Below, piece by piece: positions 58,337 through 64,000 of a stretch of DNA of 64,000 nt. Positions within the stretch are counted from its first letter, which is position 1. Each line of letters begins with the position of its first letter. This DNA comes from Acidimicrobiaceae bacterium (GTDB taxonomy: Bacteria; Actinomycetota; Acidimicrobiia; Acidimicrobiales; RAAP-2). Below the pieces are notes generated by a model, which did not search any database, was not told the origin of the DNA, and saw only the letters and a program-made list of their open reading frames with translations. The DNA is taken from contig PLZW01000022.1 of assembly GCA_003153575.1 (NCBI GenBank), forward strand, positions 80,909 through 144,908, written 5' to 3'. The translations under genes were made by a program, and so were the position numbers.

Positions 58337-59665
58337 TCACTTCCGGGGCCTGGCCTCCGGCGGACGGTCGATGCCCAACCCCGGTTCCTGCCCGAAGGGC
58401 GCCTGCGGCGTGAACGACCATCCGGGCTCGTCGTCGGTCGGACCGTGCCGTTCGAGGACCCACCCCTCGTAGGACTTCAACCGGTGGTGGTGGTGGCAGA
58501 GAAGGGCCAGGTTGTCGAGCGTGGTGGGCCCGCCGAACTCCATGGGCCGTACGTGGTCGATCTCCAGCCCGTAGGGCATGGAACAGCCCGGGACGACGCA
58601 GGTCCTGTCCCGGAAGACGAGGGCGGTACGCAGCTTCTGATTGATGGTCCGGCCCACGTGGCTGACGGCCTTGATGTCGCCGGCCTCGGTGAAGACCAGG
58701 CAGAGGAACGAATCGACGGCCAGGGCGGCGGCCAGGGGCACGGGAATGGGACCGTGACCGTCGAGTTCGCACAACTCGCCCGGGTCGGCCCGGCCCCGTA
58801 CAAGTGCGTCCCGGTCGACCCGGACGATCACCGAGGCCGTCGGTGGCCTGGAGACGAGGTCGTCAGCATCGGCAGGGCCGGGTCCGCCGGCGTCTGCGAC
58901 ACAGCCTCCGCCGACCAGCAGGAAGAAGGCATCGGCCCGGAGTGCGGCCTCGGGCTCGGGTGGGGGCGGTGCGGCCCCATCGGCCGCTGCCGCCCGCCTG
59001 GCCGAGCGCAGGCGGTTGGCCATGGGGACCAGGCGGGCCATGAGGGCCGCTCCCCGCTCGGGGGTGTCCTGGCCCTGGTAGTGGAATGCGCCGTCGGCGT
59101 CCGTCCAGTGCGCAAACGACCGGTTGGCGTGGATGCGCTGGGCCCTGGCCAGGGGGTCGTGCTTCGCCGACGTGGCCTTGACCCGCTGGCAGCGCTCCTT
59201 GGTAGCTCGGAGGGACTCGTGCTCCGACCCGGCGAGGAGCTGGGACTCGGCGCCGGGGTCCCAGGTGGCGGCGTCGGTGATCTCGGCGGCCTTGGCCCCG
59301 GACAGCTTGCCCGCCCGCATGGCCTCTTCGACCGAGGGCAGGGCGCTCAGGCGCTGGCCGGTCTCGAGCGTGCGCTTGGCCTGACCGGCAGAGCCGCCCT
59401 CCAAGGTGGCCAGCAGATCGGCCGGGGAGCGATGGCCCTCAGCTTCCCAGTGACCCGAGGCGGCGATCCGGGGGGCGAGGAGGGTTTTGGCTGCCACCAC
59501 GAGGCGCTCCATCCGGCAGACGTCGCCATAGAGGGCGGTGGCATCGGCCCCGAGGAGGGTGTCGGGGTCGAGGGCGTCGACGAGCGCGCCGAGACGCTCG
59601 GAGAGGTCGGCCACCTGCGAGATTAGGCCGGGGGAGGCAGGCGAAGTGGAGAGATCCGACGCCAT
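58337..59665 (-). CDS. DUF222 domain protein with C-terminal HNH endonuclease motif
   Basis: This 442-residue protein belongs to the multi-copy actinobacterial family related to the mycobacterial 13E12 repeat proteins. The helical DUF222 region occupies about 20-300. The C-terminal HNH motif is visible as RTCVVPGCSMP, LEIDHVRPMEFGG, TTLDNLALLCHHHH. Two cysteines and several histidines can bind metal. The family is often dispersed and of unknown role. Single copies do not prove mobility, and no terminal repeats are seen. Confidence 0.88.
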   Translation of the reverse strand: MASDLSTSPASPGLISQVADLSERLGALVDALDPDTLLGADATALYGDVCRMERLVVAAKTLLAPRIAASGHWEAEGHRSPADLLATLEGGSAGQAKRTLETGQRLSALPSVEEAMRAGKLSGAKAAEITDAATWDPGAESQLLAGSEHESLRATKERCQRVKATSAKHDPLARAQRIHANRSFAHWTDADGAFHYQGQDTPERGAALMARLVPMANRLRSARRAAAADGAAPPPPEPEAALRADAFFLLVGGGCVADAGGPGPADADDLVSRPPTASVIVRVDRDALVRGRADPGELCELDGHGPIPVPLAAALAVDSFLCLVFTEAGDIKAVSHVGRTINQKLRTALVFRDRTCVVPGCSMPYGLEIDHVRPMEFGGPTTLDNLALLCHHHHRLKSYEGWVLERHGPTDDEPGWSFTPQAPFGQEPGLGIDRPPEARPRK

Positions 59666-59695
59666 GGGGACAGTGTTGCCGGGGGGTGTGACGAC

Positions 59696-59726
59696 TTGAC
59701 TCGCCAGACGAGTAAGTGCCTACTTA
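59696..59726 (+). promoter_or_regulatory. promoter of the ArsR-type gene
   Basis: TTGACT (59696-59701) and TACTTA (59721-59726) are spaced by 19 bp, and the GTG start follows 6 nt later. The -10 region lies inside the first operator palindrome. Confidence 0.45.
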
Positions 59727-59744
59727 CGGTTAGTGCAAACTTAC
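59712..59744. promoter_or_regulatory. two tandem 16-bp operator palindromes at the ArsR start
   Basis: GTAAGT-GCCT-ACTTAC (59712-59727) is a perfect inverted repeat. GTTAGT-GCAA-ACTTAC (59729-59744) repeats it with one arm mismatch, shifted 17 bp. Together they cover the -10 box and the GTG start codon of the regulator, the expected place for an autorepressor. Confidence 0.75.
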
Positions 59745-60050
59745 GGAGATGCGATCGGGGTCCTGGGGGACCCGACCCGTCGGGCGATCTTCGAGTTGTT
59801 GTCCGAGCAGCCGTCGTCGGTCGGTGACCTCGCGGCACTGGTACCGGTGAGTCGCCCGGCGGTCTCCCAACACCTGAAGGTCATGAAGGACGTCGGGTTG
59901 GTCCTGGACGAACGTGAGGGCACCCGACGCATCTACCGCCTCGACCCTGACGGCGTGGCGGAGATGCGGGCGTACCTGGACAGGTTCTGGCATTTGGCCT
60001 TGGCCGGATTCAAGCGACACGTGGAACTACAACGAGAGGAGTCGACATGA
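59733..60050 (+). CDS. ArsR-family winged-helix regulator
   Basis: This 105-residue regulator has the DPTRRAIFELL start and the recognition helix region VSRPAVSQHLKVMKDVGLV, followed by the wing (EGTRRIYRLD). It has no obvious metal-binding cysteine pair, as in the subgroup paired with SRPBCC proteins. The GTG at 59733 lies within its likely operator, which implies leaderless mRNA and autoregulation. Its stop overlaps the SRPBCC gene by ATGA. Confidence 0.9.
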   Translation: MQTYGDAIGVLGDPTRRAIFELLSEQPSSVGDLAALVPVSRPAVSQHLKVMKDVGLVLDEREGTRRIYRLDPDGVAEMRAYLDRFWHLALAGFKRHVELQREEST

Positions 60051-60544
60051 GCATGACAGCGAGCACACCGGTCGAGGTGTCGATCGTGGTGGAAGCCCCC
60101 ATCGACGAGGCGTTCGACGTCTTCACCCGGGACATCGGGAGCTGGTGGCCGGCCGATCACCACATCCTCCAGGCCGAACTGGCGGAGATGGAATTCGAAC
60201 CCCGGGTGGGAGGCCAGGTCATCGACCGCGGCGTCGACGGCACGGAGTGCCGATGGGCCCGCGTGTTGGCCTACGACCCGCCGACCCGTCTGATGATCTC
60301 GTGGGACATCGCACTGAACTGGCAGGTGGAGACCGATCCCTCCCGCACCAGCGAGGTGGAGGTCCGGTTCACGTCCGAAGCCCCGGCGCGGACCCGTGTC
60401 GAACTCGTCCACCGCAACATCGAGCGCCACGGCGACGGCTGGGAGCAGATGCACGGCGCCGTGTCCTCGCCCGACGGATGGCAGGTGGGCCTCCAGCGGT
60501 TCTCGGAGCGGATCCTCAGCGGGAAAGCGGACATCCCGGCCTGA
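60047..60544 (+). CDS. SRPBCC/AHSA1-type ligand-binding domain protein
   Basis: This 165-residue single-domain START-like protein shows EAPIDEAFDVFTRDIGSWWP, FEPRVGGQVIDR and a long C-terminal helix (DGWQVGLQRFSERIL). It binds a hydrophobic ligand in a cavity; the ligand is unknown. It is coupled to the ArsR gene by a 4-bp overlap, and such pairs usually form a self-regulated unit responding to a small molecule. Confidence 0.9.
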   Translation: MSMTASTPVEVSIVVEAPIDEAFDVFTRDIGSWWPADHHILQAELAEMEFEPRVGGQVIDRGVDGTECRWARVLAYDPPTRLMISWDIALNWQVETDPSRTSEVEVRFTSEAPARTRVELVHRNIERHGDGWEQMHGAVSSPDGWQVGLQRFSERILSGKADIPA

Positions 60545-60790
60545 TGCGCCTGGCCGGACCGCATCGACATCGACACGGGCGAGGCACCACCGGGCGGCGG
60601 GCGCATCAGAGACGTCCTAGGTGAGGCGACGATGCCGGCTACGCGCCGGTTTTCGATCGGTCGATGCGGCTGCGCACGCTCGCGCACCAATTGCCTGTAG
60701 TATTTGGGAGTCCACCCGCGCCGCTTCGTCTGCGCCCGGTGGTTCCCGAGGCACACTCCGGTGCTTCTCCTGTAGCCCGAAAGTGTCTCC
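60545..60790. other. longest intergenic gap, helicase upstream region
   Basis: This 246-bp stretch holds no convincing gene. A TAGTAT at 60698-60703 could be a -10 box, giving the helicase mRNA a leader of roughly 80 nt, unusually long for this window. Such leaders are common before cold-inducible helicases, but I see no defined RNA element. Confidence 0.35.
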
Positions 60791-62422
60791 ATGCCTGCTT
60801 CTGCCCCTTCCTTCGCGGTACTCGGCGTGCCCACGGACATCGTGGCCGCGCTCGATGCCAACGGCATCACGTCGCCGTTCCCCATCCAGGCGATGACCCT
60901 GCCCGACGCGCTGGCCGGCAAGGACGTCTGCGGCAAGGCGCCGACGGGGTCCGGCAAGACCATCGCCTTCGGTGTCGCCGCCATCGCAAACCTCAAGGGC
61001 AAGTCGTCGAAGCCGAAGCATCCCCGCGTGCTCGTGCTCACACCGACCCGGGAACTCGCAGCCCAAGTCGCCTCCGAGCTCCAGGTGCTCGCCGATCCCC
61101 GCGGCCTGCGGGTCGACTGCTTCTACGGTGGCGTCGGCTACGGCCCCCAGCTGAAGGCGCTCTCCAGGGGCGTGGACGTGGCCGTGGCCTGCCCGGGTCG
61201 ACTCGGAGACCTGCTCGAGCGCGGCAGCATCCGGCTGGATGCCGTCGAGATCGTCGTGATCGACGAAGCCGACCGCATGGCGGACATGGGCTTCCTCCCC
61301 GATGTCCGTCGCATCCTCGACCTGACCCCCGACGGGCGCCAGACGCTGCTGTTCTCCGCCACCCTCGACGGCGACATCGACGTGCTGGTGCGGCGCTACC
61401 AGCACGACCCGGCCCGCCACGAAATCGAAGTCGACGAGGACGACATCAACGCCGCCGTCCACATGTTCTGGCGGGTCTCCTCGGGCGACCGGGTCGAGCG
61501 GACCGGCGAGGTGGTCACCGCCAGTGGCCCGACCATCGTCTTCTCCCGTACGAAGCACGGCGCCGACCGGATCGCCCGGCAACTCGAACAGCGCGGCATC
61601 CGGACCGCCGCCATCCATGGCGACCGCAGCCAGAAGCAGCGCGAGAAGGCCCTCGACTCGTTCGTCCGCGGCTCGGTCGACTGCCTGGTGGCCACCGACG
61701 TCGCCGCACGGGGCATCCATGTCGACGGTGTCAACGCCGTCGTCCACTTCGACCCGTCGGCCGATCCCAAGGACTACGTGCATCGCTCGGGACGGACCGC
61801 CCGTGCCGGCGCCACCGGCGTGGTCGTGAGCTTCGTCACCCCCGACAAGACCGGTGCCGTCAAGAAGCTCCAGCGGGAGCTGCACGTGCCGATCGGGACC
61901 ACCGAATTCGACCTCGTGGCCATCGAGAAGGTCCTCGGTCCGCCGCCCCCGCGGCGGGTGGTCACCGAGCGCCAGCCCGACCGGGGTCGCGAGCCGTCGC
62001 CCAACGCCAACCGCGGTGGCGTGCGGGCGTCGCGCCCCTACAAGACCCGCAAGCCGGGCGGTCACAATGGCGGATCGCGCAACGGCAACGGCAACAGCAA
62101 CGGCAATGGCAACGGCTCTCGGGACGACAGCGGTGCGCGTCCGACCGGCGGCAAGCCCTCGGGATTCTCGAAGCCGGGGAAGCCGTCCCGTCCCGGAAAG
62201 CCCGGCAGGCCGGCGGGATTCGCGAAAGAGGGCAAGCCCGGACGCGCCACCAAGCCCGGGGGGTCGGGCACGCCCGGCACGCCGTCCAACCGTGGCGGGG
62301 CTCCGAGCGGGCACAAAGCCCGCGGTGCGGGGTTCGGTCCGTCGGGTGGCGTGCGAAGGGGCGGTGCCGCCGGATCCCGACCGACCAGCGGTGGCGCCGG
62401 CCGGTCGCAGCGGGGTCGGTAG
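60791..62422 (+). CDS. DEAD-box RNA helicase with low-complexity basic tail
   Basis: This 543-residue helicase has the Q motif (FPIQAMTLPDAL, Q33), motif I APTGSGKT (50-57), TPTRELA, DEAD in VIDEADRM, SAT, and HRSGRTARAG in the second RecA domain. From about residue 390 to the end it carries a disordered tail rich in Gly, Lys, Arg, Pro, Ser and Asn, including a GNGNSNGNGNG stretch. The tail probably binds RNA and may promote condensation. The role is RNA unwinding in ribosome assembly or decay, inferred from family. Confidence 0.93.
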   Translation: MPASAPSFAVLGVPTDIVAALDANGITSPFPIQAMTLPDALAGKDVCGKAPTGSGKTIAFGVAAIANLKGKSSKPKHPRVLVLTPTRELAAQVASELQVLADPRGLRVDCFYGGVGYGPQLKALSRGVDVAVACPGRLGDLLERGSIRLDAVEIVVIDEADRMADMGFLPDVRRILDLTPDGRQTLLFSATLDGDIDVLVRRYQHDPARHEIEVDEDDINAAVHMFWRVSSGDRVERTGEVVTASGPTIVFSRTKHGADRIARQLEQRGIRTAAIHGDRSQKQREKALDSFVRGSVDCLVATDVAARGIHVDGVNAVVHFDPSADPKDYVHRSGRTARAGATGVVVSFVTPDKTGAVKKLQRELHVPIGTTEFDLVAIEKVLGPPPPRRVVTERQPDRGREPSPNANRGGVRASRPYKTRKPGGHNGGSRNGNGNSNGNGNGSRDDSGARPTGGKPSGFSKPGKPSRPGKPGRPAGFAKEGKPGRATKPGGSGTPGTPSNRGGAPSGHKARGAGFGPSGGVRRGGAAGSRPTSGGAGRSQRGR

Positions 62423-62471
62423 GCGCCTCCGTTGCGACCACTGGTCGCGCCGGAATGCACCACCCAACCTC

Positions 62472-62477
62472 TACAGT
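62472..62477 (+). promoter_or_regulatory. -10 box (TACAGT) of the FKBP gene
   Basis: TACAGT is 6 nt before the ATG at 62484, so the mRNA should be leaderless. Confidence 0.55.
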
Positions 62478-62483
62478 CGGAGC

Positions 62484-62861
62484 ATGCCTTCCGACACGAA
62501 ACCCACCGTCACCATCCCCGACGGACCCCCTCCCACCGACCTGGTCATCGAGGACCTCGACCTGGGGTCCGGGGCCGAAGCCGTGGCCGGCAAGCCGGTC
62601 ACCGTCCACTACGTGGGCGTCTCCTGGTCGAGCGGCGGCGAGTTCGACTCGTCGTGGAGCCGCGATGAGCTGTTCAGCTTCCCGCTGGGTGCCGGGCACG
62701 TGATCCAGGGATGGGACCAGGGTGTGGCCGGCATGTTGGTCGGCGGTCGGCGCCGGATCACCATCCCGCCCGAGCTCGGCTACGGGAGCCGGGGCGCCGG
62801 CGGGGTGATCGGCCCCAACGAGACACTGGTCTTCGTGGTCGACCTCTTCGACGTGGGCTGA
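62484..62861 (+). CDS. FKBP-type peptidyl-prolyl cis-trans isomerase
   Basis: This 125-residue single FKBP domain shows VTVHYVGV, FDSSWSR, FPLGAGHVIQGWDQGVAGM, GGRRRITIPPELGYGSRGAG and LVFVVDLFDV. The tryptophan and tyrosine of the active pocket are present. No signal peptide is seen, so it acts in the cytoplasm. Its last codons and stop are part of a 70-bp tandem duplication shared with the convergent cofE. Confidence 0.95.
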   Translation: MPSDTKPTVTIPDGPPPTDLVIEDLDLGSGAEAVAGKPVTVHYVGVSWSSGGEFDSSWSRDELFSFPLGAGHVIQGWDQGVAGMLVGGRRRITIPPELGYGSRGAGGVIGPNETLVFVVDLFDVG

Positions 62862-62984
62862 CCGGTCAGCGGAAGAGGTCGCCCGACGGGTCGCGCACGA
62901 TCTCGCCGGCCACCTCTTCGACGTGGGCTGACCGGTCAGCGGAAGAGGTCGCCCGACGGGTCGCGCACGATCTCGCCGGCCACC
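62842..62984. repeat. perfect 70-bp tandem duplication at the FKBP/cofE junction
   Basis: Bases 62842-62914 are identical to 62912-62984, giving 2.04 copies of a 70-bp unit. The unit contains the end of FKBP with its stop and the end of cofE with its stop (opposite strand). Both genes stay intact because each uses only one copy. Lack of any mismatch implies a recent event or an assembly artefact. Confidence 0.95.
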
Positions 62985-63712
62985 GAACCCTGCCGCAGCC
63001 ACGCGGGATCCACGCCACGCACCACCGCGGCGGGCACGGACCTGTCCTTGCCCATCACCAGCTCGGCAGCGCCGGCGATCTCGTCGGCGACGCACAACTC
63101 CGTGGCCTCCAGCACGCGACCGGAGGCGTCGGTCGTGCCCCGCAGGTCGACGATCCCGGCGACGCCGGCGATGCCGATGGCCACGTCCGTCACCCCGTTG
63201 CGCCAGGTCCGGCCGAACGTGTCGGAGACGATCACGCCGACGGTGACGCCCAGCCGGTGACGCAGGGCCTCGCGGATGCGCCGGGCCGATCGGTCGGGGT
63301 CGACGGGGAGCAGCGCGGCAGTGCCGACCTCGACGTTGGACAGGTCGATGCCGGCGTTGGCACAGACGAACCCGTGCGGGGTCTCGGTGATCAGCAGGTC
63401 GCCGCGGCGGCGCAGCACACGTACGGACTCGGCTTCGACCAGTCTGCGCTTGGCGTCCGGGTCGGCGGCGTCGATGGCCACGATGCGTCCCTCCGCCTTG
63501 GAGACCACCTTCTGGGTCACCACCACCACATCGCCGTCGAGCACCCAGGTGGTTGGACCGCCGGAGTCGCCCGCAGTAGTGAACGCATCGGCGAGGAGAC
63601 CAGCCAGATCGTCGCCGGGTCGGACCTCGCCCACCCCGTGGACCGGCACCACGGTCAGGGCGCCCGCGGGCACCCCGGTCCCCCGGGCGATCGACGGGTC
63701 AGGAACCGGCAT
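62936..63712 (-). CDS. cofE: coenzyme F420-0:L-glutamate ligase
   Basis: This 258-residue enzyme adds gamma-linked glutamate to F420-0. Family segments are VVVVTQKVVSKAEGR, the ETPHGFVCANAGID region with its conserved acidic residue, and VSDTFGRTWRNGVTDVAIG. It lacks the C-terminal nitroreductase domain found fused in actinobacterial FbiB. A nitroreductase gene does exist at 38.2 kb, but no link is shown. Its ATG overlaps the end of cofD by 14 bp. Confidence 0.93.
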   Translation of the reverse strand: MPVPDPSIARGTGVPAGALTVVPVHGVGEVRPGDDLAGLLADAFTTAGDSGGPTTWVLDGDVVVVTQKVVSKAEGRIVAIDAADPDAKRRLVEAESVRVLRRRGDLLITETPHGFVCANAGIDLSNVEVGTAALLPVDPDRSARRIREALRHRLGVTVGVIVSDTFGRTWRNGVTDVAIGIAGVAGIVDLRGTTDASGRVLEATELCVADEIAGAAELVMGKDRSVPAAVVRGVDPAWLRQGSVAGEIVRDPSGDLFR

Positions 63713-64000
63713 CCAGGACCACCTGGGCCAGTGCGGCGGAGCGCTTCACGTCGGACATGATCGTGGGGGCCACCACGCAGCGGACACCCTCGGCTTCGAC
63801 GGACGGGGCCAACGCCGCATCCGCCTCGTCGATCACCAGTGTCGACACCCAAGGTGCGTACCAGCGGGCGACCCCCACCACCGAGGACTCGAACCCCATC
63901 TCGACCAGGAGGCGGTCGGCCGGGCCCTTGAGGGCGGCACCGGCGACGATGGGTGAGACGGCCACGACCTGCTCCCTTCGGGCGGTCAGGGCGCCGGCCA
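63699..64000 (-). CDS. cofD: 2-phospho-L-lactate transferase CofD, C-terminal part (5' end outside window)
   Basis: About 100 C-terminal residues of CofD are seen, open to the right edge (ARREQVV precedes VSPIVAG). Diagnostic segments are VSPIVAGAALKGPADRLL, GVARWYAPW and VIDEADAALAPSVEA. CofD transfers the lactyl-phosphate-type moiety to Fo to make F420-0, the substrate of the overlapping cofE. The two genes form an F420 operon read leftwards. Confidence 0.93.
   Translation of the reverse strand, partial: AGALTARREQVVAVSPIVAGAALKGPADRLLVEMGFESSVVGVARWYAPWVSTLVIDEADAALAPSVEAEGVRCVVAPTIMSDVKRSAALAQVVLDAGS

Noticed and set aside
58337-59665. DUF222-HNH gene as a mobile element or homing endonuclease
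   Set aside because: No terminal repeats, target duplication, intron or intein context is visible; the family is common as plain chromosomal genes.
62842-62984. Attachment-site duplication (att) of an integrated element
   Set aside because: The copies are directly adjacent with nothing between them, and no integrase is present.

Overview
The window is a GC-rich, densely packed chromosomal segment from a high-GC actinobacterium. The evidence is an actinobacterial-type suf locus with a Rieske protein, coenzyme F420 genes (cofD, cofE), a homodimeric AceE-type pyruvate dehydrogenase next to a DlaT/LipB/LipA neighbourhood, a DUF222-HNH gene, and many leaderless-looking promoters (TANNNT followed 6-9 nt later by ATG or GTG). 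An Acidimicrobiia-like lineage is my best guess, but that is inference. I see no rRNA, tRNA, CRISPR array, prophage, transposase or integrase. No gene-free gap exceeds about 250 bp; the largest are 60545-60790 and 55238-55456.

Layout. 1-8.7 kb: a split Fe-S assembly locus. On the plus strand lie sufB (cut by the window edge), a small four-cysteine protein, sufD, a Rieske protein and sufC; on the minus strand lie a second sufC, sufS and sufU. A dienoyl-CoA isomerase-like gene and an LCP cell-wall ligase gene are interspersed. 8.8-15.1 kb: glycogen debranching enzyme, a metallo-beta-lactamase-fold hydrolase, an acyl-CoA dehydrogenase, an exported protein, and a coupled HhH-GPD/thiE pair. 15.2-25.1 kb: aceE, RNase HI, an SDR, a methyltransferase, then lpd, the E2 acyltransferase and a single gene encoding fused LipB and LipA. 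This is a nearly complete pyruvate dehydrogenase plus lipoylation set. 25-35 kb: M24 peptidase, a degenerate SDR, a membrane protein, metH divergent from a cobalamin adenosyltransferase, pepA, gpsA and a conserved unknown.

35.5-48.8 kb: a frameshifted alpha/beta-hydrolase-adenylate cyclase gene, a translationally coupled pair of polytopic membrane proteins, a nitroreductase, a Tat-exported lipoprotein phosphoesterase, a rhodanese-ThiF protein, a HAD hydrolase, a methylmalonyl-CoA mutase catalytic subunit, GNAT and M20 genes, a biotin-carboxylase/BCCP protein and the divergent birA. The last three metabolic genes, with the adenosyltransferase, point to a biotin- and B12-dependent propionyl-CoA/methylmalonyl-CoA route.

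48.9-58.3 kb: a co-directional cell-envelope polysaccharide cluster (rmlB, rmlD, ugd, UDP-xylose-synthase-like, two GT2 glycosyltransferases, an anchored exported protein, a mannose-1-phosphate guanylyltransferase-like enzyme, a galE-like epimerase), with repeated GTGA stop/start overlaps. 58.3-64 kb: DUF222-HNH, an ArsR/SRPBCC pair with two tandem operator palindromes at its start, a DEAD-box helicase, an FKBP and the F420 genes cofE/cofD. A perfect 70-bp tandem duplication lies where FKBP and cofE converge.
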